Source: CAZKXX01 sp964556705 (lineage in GTDB: Bacteria; Acidobacteriota; Terriglobia; UBA7540). From it: a stretch of 61,825 nucleotides of DNA. Shown here piece by piece: positions 25,157-35,793 of this stretch. Within the stretch, counting starts at the first letter, position 1. Each line of letters begins with the position of its first letter. Location of the stretch: the NCBI GenBank assembly GCA_964556705.1, contig CAZKXX010000008.1:1-61825 (forward strand), written 5' to 3'. The translations under genes were made by a program, and so were the position numbers. The notes beneath the pieces were generated by a model. That model made no database searches. It was not told where the DNA came from and saw only the letters and a list, made by a program, of their open reading frames with translations.

Positions 25157-25323
25157 GGCTGCCTCCTTCGGACTCGACCCTTTTCCCGACGCACAGAAAT
25201 GGCCAGCGGGGCGCTTCTCGCGACTCGGAGGGAGCGGCACCTGTGGTGGGAGCGATGCCCGAGTCGTCTCCCCGGCCCGTACAAACGATCCAAACTTTCT
25301 TCAGAGCCCTGTGTTGTGACAGC

Positions 25324-27798
25324 TTAAAGGGTAAACGAAGCCGGAAGGGCTGTCAAACCCGGCGCGCGCGGCACGGCGTAGTACTCCAGCGGGCGGAAAG
25401 CCTCGAGCAGCAAGTCCCGATATTTCGCGATGTCGTAGCCGCGCCAGGCTTCCCACATCGTGTAGGCGCGCACGCGGTCGTCGGCGAGGTTCGAGTCCGT
25501 GTCGGTAAGGATGTATTCGATGGTCTCCCCCGGCCGGAGCTTGACGCCCGCGCGGTCGAGCTGGCGCGCGGCGATGGCCGTCGAGCTGGCGTGCCGGTAG
25601 GTGTCCGGCGGGCGCGTCATGCGTTTGCTGATGACCAGCTCTTCGATCCCCACGCGCGTCGCGGCGATCTGCTCGACGCGCTCGAGGGCGTGCCGCAGCA
25701 CTTCCCGCGCCTCTTCAAGCTTCCGGCAGTAACTCTCCCAGTCGTGCGCTTCGGCCAGAATGGCGAGCGCCTCGCGCTGCATGCGGGCGACGAGGGGCGG
25801 CGTATCGTGCCGGCGGCACTCCAGCCCGCGGATTTTCACCTCTCCGCCCGGCTCGGGCACGCAGAAAAAACGGTTGGGCACAGGCACTTCGGGCGATTGT
25901 TTGGACGGCAGAAAGACGACGTAACGATAGACGGCTTCGACGGCCATCGGCAGACGCGTCGCCTGCTCGATGCGGCGCGCCAGAGCCTCGTAATCGGCGC
26001 GCGTCGCGTTTTCACGCTGGACGTAAAGCGAATCCACCAGCGCGTGCAGCACGCGGTAGCCCGCCCGCTCCGCCGTTTCCATCGCCACCAGCAGCTTTTC
26101 GCGCGCCAGCGCGTTGATGGCCTCGTGCGCCTCGATTTTTCCGAAGCGCGCGTTCTTGTAACCCGTGTAGCCGAAACAGCAGACCAGCAGCCACTTGAGC
26201 GCCGAGCGGCGCTGGTGGTAGCGGGCGGGACTCGGGACTGGGGATTCGGGACTCGTTGTAGCGGCGATGTCCTCATCGCCGTCGCCGCTGGGGACACCGG
26301 CGCTACAGGTCGGGGCGGCGGCCCCAGAAGCCCGGGATGCGGTTTTTCCCCCGAGCCCCGGGTCTCCAGTCCCGAGTCCCGCTTGCGCCATCCGCCGCTT
26401 ATACACCTCGCGTTTTTCGATCAACCGCTCCACCACGCGGCTGGTGATGCCGCGCCGCTTCCGGCAGATCCGGTAGCCGAGCTCGGGGACGCGAGGGGCT
26501 TCCGGGCAGCAGCGGCAGTTGACCGTTTCGGGCGAGACGTTGAAGCGCGCCATGATGCTCGGAAACTCGCTGACGAAATCGAGTTCGCCGACGTTGGTGA
26601 AAAACCCCAGGCGCGGCGGAAACACCAGCCCGCCGCGGTCGGCGCGGAGCAGCTCGTCGGGGTGCTTGGGACTTTCCGGCTCGGCCTTCTGCTGGGGAAT
26701 CAGCGTGCCGTCGCGCCAGGCGATTTCCATCTGCATGTAGGAAATGCCCGTGCCGGTGGTGGTGCGGGCGCAGTACTGGACGGGCAGCTTGGTCACGCGC
26801 GCGAGTTCCCACAGCCCGTCGAGTTCGCAGTGGCCGGCGATAAAGGAGTTCTGCGTGTCCACATGCAGGCGGCCGCGGAGCGTGGCGGCGCTTTCCTTGA
26901 AGAGGATCCGGCCGTAGCTGACGTAACTGCGCGCGCGGCTGCGCTCGACGGTCCCGCCGCGGTCGGGATCGCGGTTGAGCGAAAGTTTCAGGCCGAGCTT
27001 GCGCGCCTGCCGCAGCAGGCCGGGGAAGAGCGTCGAATCGCCCCACTCGCTCAGGATCAGGTCGGGGTCGCGCGCCCGCAGCAGGCGCTCGAAGCCCTGC
27101 GCCACGGGCTCGTCCGCGTCATCGAGGATGAGCAGGTCGCCGTCGGCTTCGACTTCCAGCGCGCCGCGCCGGCCGTGCTGGGGGTCCACGCGCGCCAGAC
27201 CCTCCATGCGAATCGTGAGCGTGCGCAGCGGCGGCAGCTCGTAGTCCGTGGCCCAGGCGTCGTCCAAGGCGTGAATGGCGCGGACGCTGTAGCGCCGCTC
27301 GGTGAGCGGCGAACCCGCTCGGCGGTCCCTTCCTGCGTCAGGGCAGGCTCCGACCGCCACGACAGCCCCGTTCGCTTCCACCTCCACCTTCGCCAGCGGA
27401 AAGATGTTCTTCTCCCAGCAGTAGAGCGGTGCGAGCATCAGGTCGGAGTTGTAAAGGCGCAGCGAGGAGTCGAAGCGGCCGACGAAGCGCGCCAGGGGTG
27501 CGAAGAGCGTCGGATGCTCGACACGCACTTCGAGGACGCGCAGCGCGCGACCCGCCCAGATGTCCAGGCGCTCCGTCAGGCGGCACGCGACGCGCGCGCG
27601 GGCGGCGAGCGTTTGAGCCAGCCGCTTGAGCCGCGGCTCCGCCCTGCCTGCGCAGGCAGGGCCGTGGACGTAGAAGCAGGGCCGAAACGACGGGTCATTC
27701 AGCTTCAGGCGTTCCGGGCTCCCGCTCTCCGGGATCAGCCACAGCGTCATTCCCTCCGGCGAGGGGTAGAGGTCGAGGATCCATCCACGGAGCGTCAA
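25324..27798 (-). CDS. B-family DNA polymerase with degenerate motifs (PolB2-like)
   Basis: 824 residues from TTG 27798 (GGGGGTG upstream). The N-terminus (GWILDLYPSPEGMTLWLIPE) and overall order match family B. Exo I is eroded: LTIRMEG at 194-200 where DIE is expected. Exo II is DPDLILSEWGDSTLF without the usual N-x3-F-D. Palm motif A, LDFVSEFPSIMARFN, keeps its Asp (D407). Motif B, SALKWLLVCCFGYTGY, keeps Lys535 but lacks the Asn-Ser. Motif C is HALVDSLYV: only the second Asp (D589) of DTD remains. The pattern recalls archaeal PolB2/Dpo2. Residues ~473-526 are a low-complexity insert encoded by repeats. A damage-tolerance role is inferred. It overlaps the preceding gene by 104 bp. Confidence 0.8.
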   Translation of the reverse strand: MTLRGWILDLYPSPEGMTLWLIPESGSPERLKLNDPSFRPCFYVHGPACAGRAEPRLKRLAQTLAARARVACRLTERLDIWAGRALRVLEVRVEHPTLFAPLARFVGRFDSSLRLYNSDLMLAPLYCWEKNIFPLAKVEVEANGAVVAVGACPDAGRDRRAGSPLTERRYSVRAIHALDDAWATDYELPPLRTLTIRMEGLARVDPQHGRRGALEVEADGDLLILDDADEPVAQGFERLLRARDPDLILSEWGDSTLFPGLLRQARKLGLKLSLNRDPDRGGTVERSRARSYVSYGRILFKESAATLRGRLHVDTQNSFIAGHCELDGLWELARVTKLPVQYCARTTTGTGISYMQMEIAWRDGTLIPQQKAEPESPKHPDELLRADRGGLVFPPRLGFFTNVGELDFVSEFPSIMARFNVSPETVNCRCCPEAPRVPELGYRICRKRRGITSRVVERLIEKREVYKRRMAQAGLGTGDPGLGGKTASRASGAAAPTCSAGVPSGDGDEDIAATTSPESPVPSPARYHQRRSALKWLLVCCFGYTGYKNARFGKIEAHEAINALAREKLLVAMETAERAGYRVLHALVDSLYVQRENATRADYEALARRIEQATRLPMAVEAVYRYVVFLPSKQSPEVPVPNRFFCVPEPGGEVKIRGLECRRHDTPPLVARMQREALAILAEAHDWESYCRKLEEAREVLRHALERVEQIAATRVGIEELVISKRMTRPPDTYRHASSTAIAARQLDRAGVKLRPGETIEYILTDTDSNLADDRVRAYTMWEAWRGYDIAKYRDLLLEAFRPLEYYAVPRAPGLTALPASFTL
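26227..26380. repeat. Composite repeat in frame inside polB
   Basis: Four heptads (GGGACTC, GGGACTG, GGGATTC, GGGACTC; 26227-26254), then a TGTAGCGGCG...CGCTACA palindromic element (26257-26307), a GC-rich stretch, then four inverted heptads (GAGCCCC, GGGTCTC, CAGTCCC, GAGTCCC; 26353-26380). The polymerase frame remains open through all of it, encoding residues ~473-524 between palm motifs A and B. Confidence 0.75.
27320..27347. repeat. 28-bp direct repeat, copy A (inside polB)
   Basis: Matches 28097-28124 at 27 of 28 positions; both begin CGGCGGTCCCTTCCTG and end GTCAGGGCAGG. Here it encodes polB residues ACPDAGRDRR, which look like an insertion in the N-terminal domain. Confidence 0.7.
27642..27661. 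repeat. Perfect 20-bp palindrome in polB
   Basis: CCCTGCCTGCGCAGGCAGGG is its own reverse complement. It encodes GPACAGRA near residue 47 of the polymerase and resembles the core of the 28-bp direct repeat. Confidence 0.65.
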
Positions 27799-28048
27799 GT
27801 TTCACCCCCAGCCGCGCTTCGAGCGCCCGCAGGCGGATTTCGTGGTCGAGCGCGAGCGCCACGTTGATCGCGTCCATAGCGTGCACGGGAAATTCGTAAG
27901 TGCACGCCTGGATGTAAAGGCGCACGCGGTTGAACATCGCTTCCAGATACTGCCGTTCCTCGCGGCGCAGCGCGCGCCCGAAGACGCGCTCCCAGCCGCG
28001 CAGTTCCTGCTCGATCAGTTCGCGGAAAGTGGCAAGTGTTCGGCCCAT
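27695..28048 (-). CDS. Small helical protein of the polB cluster
   Basis: 117 residues with GGAAGGTGA just upstream of the ATG at 28048. It is predominantly charged amphipathic helix (TFRELIEQELRGWERVFGRA, LRREERQYLEAMFNRVRLYI) followed by FPVHAMDAINVALALDHEIR and a disordered acidic tail (GERE, PEAE). No domain that I recognise, no signal peptide. It lies 66 bp after the RecA-like gene and overlaps polB by 104 bp, so expression of the three is almost certainly linked. Its size and position suggest an adaptor or regulator of the polymerase; this is inference from context alone. Confidence 0.75.
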   Translation of the reverse strand: MGRTLATFRELIEQELRGWERVFGRALRREERQYLEAMFNRVRLYIQACTYEFPVHAMDAINVALALDHEIRLRALEARLGVKLDAPWMDPRPLPLAGGNDAVADPGEREPGTPEAE

Positions 28049-28060
28049 GGGTCACCTTCC

Positions 28061-28085
28061 TGGAGCGGCGCTCTGCGAGCGCCGG
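28061..28085. repeat. GAGCGGCGCTC palindromic repeat
   Basis: TGGAGCGGCGCTC TGC GAGCGCC, a hairpin in the gap between the recA-like and 117-residue genes. It is close to the copy at 45593. Confidence 0.5.
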
Positions 28086-28096
28086 TTCCTCTGATT

Positions 28097-28124
28097 CGGC
28101 GGTCCCTTCCTGTGTCAGGGCAGG
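28097..28124. repeat. 28-bp direct repeat, copy B
   Basis: Partner of 27320-27347 with one mismatch. It runs over the stop codon region of the recA-like gene (stop at 28115-28117). Confidence 0.7.
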
Positions 28125-28984
28125 GTCTTCGCTATGCCGGAAAGTCGCGCCAACGGCGCGACGGAAACCGTGCCCTGACGTCCGATCGTTGCGCGCTCGC
28201 AATTCAATTCCAGCCGCCCGTCCTCACCCAGGCTGAACCGCCACACTTCCGTCGCCGCGGCGAGCAGGCGCGGGAAGAAGCGCCGGCGGGCGGGCGCGGG
28301 CAGCGCTCCGGCCTGCGAGGCGGTGGAGAAGACGGCGACGGCGAGCGGCGTGCGCGCTGTAGCGGCGGCGTCCTCGCCGCCGGTCGCCGATGGGGATATC
28401 GCCGCGACAGAGCCCGTCCAGCGCGCGAGGTCGAGGAGCGCGCGCTCGAACGAGGCGCGGGCGTCCGCGTCGCGGATGTCTTCGTCGTAATAAAGCTCCG
28501 GGAAAGCGGTGACGAGGACGACCTCGGCGGGGAAATCGCGGCGAAACTTCGGCACGCGGGCGATAAGCTCGGTGAGCTGGAAGCAGGTGAAGGCGCGAGC
28601 GATCTGGAGGTTCCGGCAGAACCGGCGGAAGTCCGCGCCGCGCTGGCGGGCCAGGCGCTCCAAAAGGCGCGGGTCGGCGGAGTTGGCGCCGTCAAGGAAG
28701 AGCACGCGCCGGTCGCGGAGCAGCAGGCGCGGGAGAAAATAGTGGCTCAGCCGGGCGGTATCCGCCTCGCCGTGAAAGACGGCGAGTCCGCGCACGGGCA
28801 GCCGCCAGGGTTGGAGCGGCGGTCCCGCACCGGCGGGACCTCCGGGCTGTCGCGCCGGCATCCTCGGCGGCGTTATCGCCTGGGCAGGGCTGGCCTCGCC
28901 GGGACTGGTCATCGGCGGCAAGGGGTCGCCGCGGCGCCCCGCTAGAAATTTCGCGGCCGACGGAGAGAAACACCCCTTGGCCAT
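28115..28984 (-). CDS. RecA/Rad51-like protein lacking a Walker A motif
   Basis: 289 residues; GGGGAGG seven bases before the ATG. Residues 1-60 are disordered and Pro/Ala-rich. From ~65 the fold order of a RadA/Rad51/ImuA-type RecA core is visible: GLAVFHGEADTARLSHYF where the P-loop should be (no GKT/S), VLFLDGANSADPRLLERLAR, then NLQIARAFTCFQLTELIARV, which matches the Rad51 ARAF segment, and a Walker-B-like strand AEVVLVTAFPELYYDEDI. So it probably does not hydrolyse ATP in the usual way. Residues ~190-211 (GSVAAISPSATGGEDAAATA) are encoded by a dispersed repeat. It is first in the polB cluster and may be an ImuA/SulA-like adaptor. Homology is inferred by eye. Confidence 0.65.
   Translation of the reverse strand: MAKGCFSPSAAKFLAGRRGDPLPPMTSPGEASPAQAITPPRMPARQPGGPAGAGPPLQPWRLPVRGLAVFHGEADTARLSHYFLPRLLLRDRRVLFLDGANSADPRLLERLARQRGADFRRFCRNLQIARAFTCFQLTELIARVPKFRRDFPAEVVLVTAFPELYYDEDIRDADARASFERALLDLARWTGSVAAISPSATGGEDAAATARTPLAVAVFSTASQAGALPAPARRRFFPRLLAAATEVWRFSLGEDGRLELNCERATIGRQGTVSVAPLARLSGIAKTLP
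28358..28410. repeat. TGTAGCGGCG repeat inside recA-like gene
   Basis: TGTAGCGGCG-GCGTCCTCGC-CGCCGGTCGCCG... aligns over ~52 bp with the element at 26257-26307 of polB, and gives a similar peptide (GGEDAAAT here, GDEDIAAT in PolB). It is in frame. Confidence 0.65.
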
Positions 28985-29025
28985 GACCGGCCTCCCCAGG
29001 CAAGCTGCCTTTCCCCAGCGGCCCG

Positions 29026-29054
29026 AGCATAGGCGAAGAAAAAGCGAAAGTCAA
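29026..29054 (-). promoter_or_regulatory. Promoter of the recA-like/polB cluster
   Basis: Minus strand TTGACT, 17 bp, TATGCT, giving a ~35-nt leader to the ATG at 28984. I looked for a LexA-type inverted repeat over it and do not see an E. coli- or Bacillus-like box. Confidence 0.65.
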
Positions 29055-29101
29055 GATCCCCAAAAAATTCTTCCGGCGGCGTTCGGAGGCGCACCATGCG
29101 G

Positions 29102-31357
29102 TCAGGAAATCAGGATCTTTTCGTTGGCGTTGACGAAGAGGATGTCGCGGAGCTCCTTGTGGGAGAGCAGGACGTCCTTGGTGCCGCGCCGGAGCTGCTC
29201 GGCCGCGAGGCCCAGGATGACGAGGTCGGCTTCCGAAGACTGTTCCGCCGCGGCGCGCTCGAACGACCGCTCGCCGTTGTAGGGCACCGGCGTGACGCGC
29301 TGCCAGGAAATCGGCAGCCGGCCCTCCGCGATCAACTCCTGGAGCTTTTCGGTTTCGGCTTCCATCTTCTCGGCGGGATAGCAGGCGAAGAGGCGGATTT
29401 CAGCCTCCTCCCACACGGGGTGACCCAGCAAAATGTAGGCGAGCAGGATCATCAGCGGGGCGTTCTCCAAATCGTCTTCGGTGAGCCACAGGTGGATGAT
29501 CCTGTGGAATCCGAAGCGCGCGTCGGAAGAGCGCAGGATGCAGACGTTGAACCCCAACACCGCCACCGTCCTGGCGCCCTCCACGACTTCGTCGATTTCC
29601 TCCGGGTGGTCCTGCTCGAACTCGAAGAGCACACTGTTATTGGGAAGGCCCGAGATGCCGGGGAGCTGGAGCGCCTGCGCGAGCGCCGCCTTGTAGGACG
29701 GCGCGACGAGCGAGGTGACGTACACGCCCGAGCGGCTCAATTCCGTCCGGCGAATCAGCTTGGCTTCCACTTTTTCGGCCTCGCGCGCCGATTCAGCGGA
29801 GAGTTCTCCCTCAATGAACTGGATGAATTCCCCGAACCCGTGCCGATGGCAGAGCCAACTGAGCAATTCGTAGTGCGCCACGCGGTCGAGCGAATGGCGC
29901 GTGATCGCCAGGAAGGAAGGCCGCCAGTCGCGCACCTGGGTGCGCCGCGCCAGGCTCTGCTGGAGGGCGATTTGCAGCCGCCGCGTCAACTGGAACATCA
30001 CGCCCTCCAGGATCGCCGAAAGGCTCCGTTCTTCCTGGTGCGTATAGCGAAGGCCGCGATAGATGGCGATCATGATGGCCAGGGCGAGCAGGGCGTAGAG
30101 CGGCTGCATCTGCCACATCATCAGCAGGCACATCGCCGCGCCCAGCGCCGAGATGTACCAGCGCGAGCGGAATGCCGGCCGGTAGGAGGGGTTGGCGGCG
30201 AAGTGCTCGAGGAAGCTGACGGTGCAAAGCGCACCGTAGGTGACCATGAAGAACAGGCTGATGATCTGGGCGACGAAATCCACGCTGCCCATGGCCACAA
30301 ACACCAGCGCGATAATTCCGGAAACCAGGGTGGCGTGAACGGGCTCGTGCGAGGGGCCCTTGCCGCGCGCCAGGAAGGCGTTCACCCTTGTCGTGGGCAG
30401 GACGCGGTCGCGAGCCAGCGCCTGGAGGGTGCGCGGCGCGATGAGGATCGAGCCCACGGCCGAGGAGACCGTGGCCGCCGCCAGGCCGAAGTAAACGATG
30501 GGCCCCCAGGCGGCGATCCTCGCCATGACGAGCTGCTCGCCGGCCAGCTCTTCCGGCGTCGCACTGGCGGCGAGCTTGGCGACGATGAAGACGTAAACGA
30601 CCATTCCGGTCAGCGTTGCTGCCAGCGTGCCGAGCGGAATCGAGCGCCCGGGATTCTTCAAGTCGCCCGAAAGGCCCACGCCCGCCGTCATGCCCGTGAA
30701 GGCCGGAAAGACGATGGCGAAAACCCGAATGAAGTTGTGCGGCTCCTCCACGTGGCTGAAGAACCCGGCGCCTTTCGTCTGCGCGGCCTCGGTTGGCGTG
30801 CCGAGGAAGAAGAGCGCGAGGGCGGCGACGAGGATTCCGAAGATGATCCACAGGGCGCGCACGCCCATTGTCGCGCCCCGGTGCAGCATCAGACTGACGA
30901 GCAGAAAGGTCGCCGGCAGGCTCACCACGCGCGGGTCGGCGGTGAAATAAAACCGCGACTGGAGCCATGCGTAGATGGGCTCGAAGGCTTCGGCAAAGGC
31001 GATCATATAAAAGGCCACGGAAATGGCCTGGGAAAGATAGAGCGAGATGCCGATGGCGCCGCCGATCGTCAACCCGAAGGAGCGGCTGATCATGTAATAC
31101 TCGCCGCCGCCCTCGACGCGCCGGTTGGTGGCGATCTCGGCCACGGCGAGCGCCGTGGGAATTGTCACCAGATGGCCGATGACGATCAGCAGCAACGTGC
31201 CCATCAGCCCCAGGTGCCCGACGGCGTAGCCGAAGCGGAGGAACATGACCGCGCCCAGGATGGTCGTGAGGGAGGCGAGGAACACCGGCATCGTTCCGAA
31301 CCCGTGCCCGCGCATGGAAAGCTGCGTTTCGCCCGCGGCGGTCGCGTTCTTGGTCAT
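29102..31357 (-). CDS. Cation-chloride cotransporter family (APC superfamily) transporter
   Basis: 751 residues from ATG 31357; an ATG at 31411 would add an Ala-rich stretch, and neither has a clear Shine-Dalgarno sequence. About 12 transmembrane helices run from GTMPVFLASLTTILGAVMFL, with GYAVGHLGLMGTLLLIVIGH and FAIVFPAFTGMTAGVGLSGD, the APC/SLC12 pattern. A C-terminal cytoplasmic half of ~270 residues (QLTRRLQIALQQSLARRTQV ... DLVILGLAAEQLRRGTKDVL) resembles the SLC12 C-terminal domain, with a USP-like end. It likely moves K+, Na+ and/or Cl- or amino acids; the ion is not determinable. A stand-alone gene. Confidence 0.8.
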   Translation of the reverse strand: MTKNATAAGETQLSMRGHGFGTMPVFLASLTTILGAVMFLRFGYAVGHLGLMGTLLLIVIGHLVTIPTALAVAEIATNRRVEGGGEYYMISRSFGLTIGGAIGISLYLSQAISVAFYMIAFAEAFEPIYAWLQSRFYFTADPRVVSLPATFLLVSLMLHRGATMGVRALWIIFGILVAALALFFLGTPTEAAQTKGAGFFSHVEEPHNFIRVFAIVFPAFTGMTAGVGLSGDLKNPGRSIPLGTLAATLTGMVVYVFIVAKLAASATPEELAGEQLVMARIAAWGPIVYFGLAAATVSSAVGSILIAPRTLQALARDRVLPTTRVNAFLARGKGPSHEPVHATLVSGIIALVFVAMGSVDFVAQIISLFFMVTYGALCTVSFLEHFAANPSYRPAFRSRWYISALGAAMCLLMMWQMQPLYALLALAIMIAIYRGLRYTHQEERSLSAILEGVMFQLTRRLQIALQQSLARRTQVRDWRPSFLAITRHSLDRVAHYELLSWLCHRHGFGEFIQFIEGELSAESAREAEKVEAKLIRRTELSRSGVYVTSLVAPSYKAALAQALQLPGISGLPNNSVLFEFEQDHPEEIDEVVEGARTVAVLGFNVCILRSSDARFGFHRIIHLWLTEDDLENAPLMILLAYILLGHPVWEEAEIRLFACYPAEKMEAETEKLQELIAEGRLPISWQRVTPVPYNGERSFERAAAEQSSEADLVILGLAAEQLRRGTKDVLLSHKELRDILFVNANEKILIS

Positions 31358-31497
31358 GGCATCTAAAGGACGGCTCGCTTCCGAAGCCCTGGCTGCCGCC
31401 GGAAGGGCCATAGTCTAGCCGAAGTCCGGCGCGAGGGGGAACTGACCTGATGCGATTTTCTCCGCGTGACTTCGCCCGGCGAGGCCCCGAGGGGCGC

Positions 31498-31528
31498 TTG
31501 ACACGGCCGGACCTCTCGGGCACATACT
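31498..31528 (+). promoter_or_regulatory. Promoter candidate of the amidotransferase gene
   Basis: TTGACA with CATACT at a long 19-bp spacing. The implied start is at or within two bases of the GTG at 31537, and no Shine-Dalgarno precedes that GTG, so the mRNA could be leaderless. Confidence 0.35.
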
Positions 31529-31536
31529 CGTGAATC

Positions 31537-32247
31537 GTGAAGATCGCGATTTCGGTTTCAGAGAAAGAAAAGCTGAAGGGCCAAGAGTCGCCCTACTTCC
31601 AGGCGCTCGTGAAGGCAGGCGCGCGGCCCGACGAGCTGCGGCTGGTGAGCGTTCGCGACCGGGGGAGCGTGCGCGCCCGCGACTTCGACGGCATTTTGTT
31701 TGCCGGCGGCGAGGACGTGGACCCGCAGCTTTACGATGAGAAGGCGCGTTACGCGAGCGTTCATGCCAGCCGCGAGCGTGACGACTTCGAGTTCGAGCTT
31801 CTCGACGAAGTCCTTCATCTTCGCCTGCCCCTGCTCGGCATCTGCCGCGGCATGCAGATGATCAACGTGCGGTTCGGCGGAACGCTCTATCAGGACCTCA
31901 AGGAAGACACGGCCACCGAGCGCGAGCACAAGCAGCCGGGCAATCGCAACGCCCCGACGCACCGCGTGACGGTCACCGACCCCGAATCGCGCGTGGCCAC
32001 GGCCATTCACGGCAGTTGCCGCGTCAACAGCCTGCACCATCAGGCCGTGAAGCGCCTGGGACGCGGGCTCAAAGTGACCGCGCGCTCCGAAGACGGTCTG
32101 GTCGAAGCGGTCGAAGCCGCCGACGAGTATCCGTTTCTGATGGCCGTGCAGTGGCACCCGGAGGAGATGGCGGACGTCCCCGAACAGCGCAGGCTCCTCG
32201 AGCAGTTCGTCGCCAAGTGCCGCGAAGCAGCCGCGCGGCGCGCGTAG
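31537..32247 (+). CDS. Class I glutamine amidotransferase (peptidase C26)
   Basis: 236 residues from GTG 31537. FDGILFAGGEDVDPQLYDE, LPLLGICRGMQMINVRFGGT with the nucleophile Cys, and FLMAVQWHPEEM with the His-Pro-Glu of the triad place it in the gamma-glutamyl-GABA hydrolase/peptidase C26 family (PuuD-like). Such enzymes hydrolyse gamma-glutamyl amides. No polyamine genes accompany it, so the substrate is open. The gap to the next gene (32248-32475) has no recognised feature. Confidence 0.85.
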   Translation: MKIAISVSEKEKLKGQESPYFQALVKAGARPDELRLVSVRDRGSVRARDFDGILFAGGEDVDPQLYDEKARYASVHASRERDDFEFELLDEVLHLRLPLLGICRGMQMINVRFGGTLYQDLKEDTATEREHKQPGNRNAPTHRVTVTDPESRVATAIHGSCRVNSLHHQAVKRLGRGLKVTARSEDGLVEAVEAADEYPFLMAVQWHPEEMADVPEQRRLLEQFVAKCREAAARRA

Positions 32248-32475
32248 CGAAAGCCCACCCGTTCCCGCCGCCTCCCTCGCTCGCGCCGTCTGCTTTCGCG
32301 ACAAAGCCCGGACCCGGCCTCCTCGGCGCTCCAGCCGAAAACTGTTGCGCGGCTTTCTTCCCGGGAGTAATTTCTGATGCGGGGTCAGGGGCAAGGTCCG
32401 GGGCCTTTGCGAGGCCACTCCGCTCGCGCCACCGGCGTACGGGAATGGCCTTCGACAGTGCCCGGAGGGTTCACG

Positions 32476-35790
<3,315 letters not shown>

Positions 35791-35793
35791 GCC

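Noticed and set aside
25243..27867. 874-codon plus-strand open frame opposite polB
   Set aside because: Shadow of third-position GC bias; the polymerase motifs lie on the minus strand.
28985..29060. SOS (LexA) box before the recA-like/polB cluster
   Set aside because: No CTGT-N8-ACAG or GAAC-N4-GTTC palindrome found; damage control, if any, must be of another type.
29096..31366. 756-codon plus-strand open frame opposite the transporter
   Set aside because: Composition rich in Arg, His, Gln, Gly; antisense to a 12-helix transporter.
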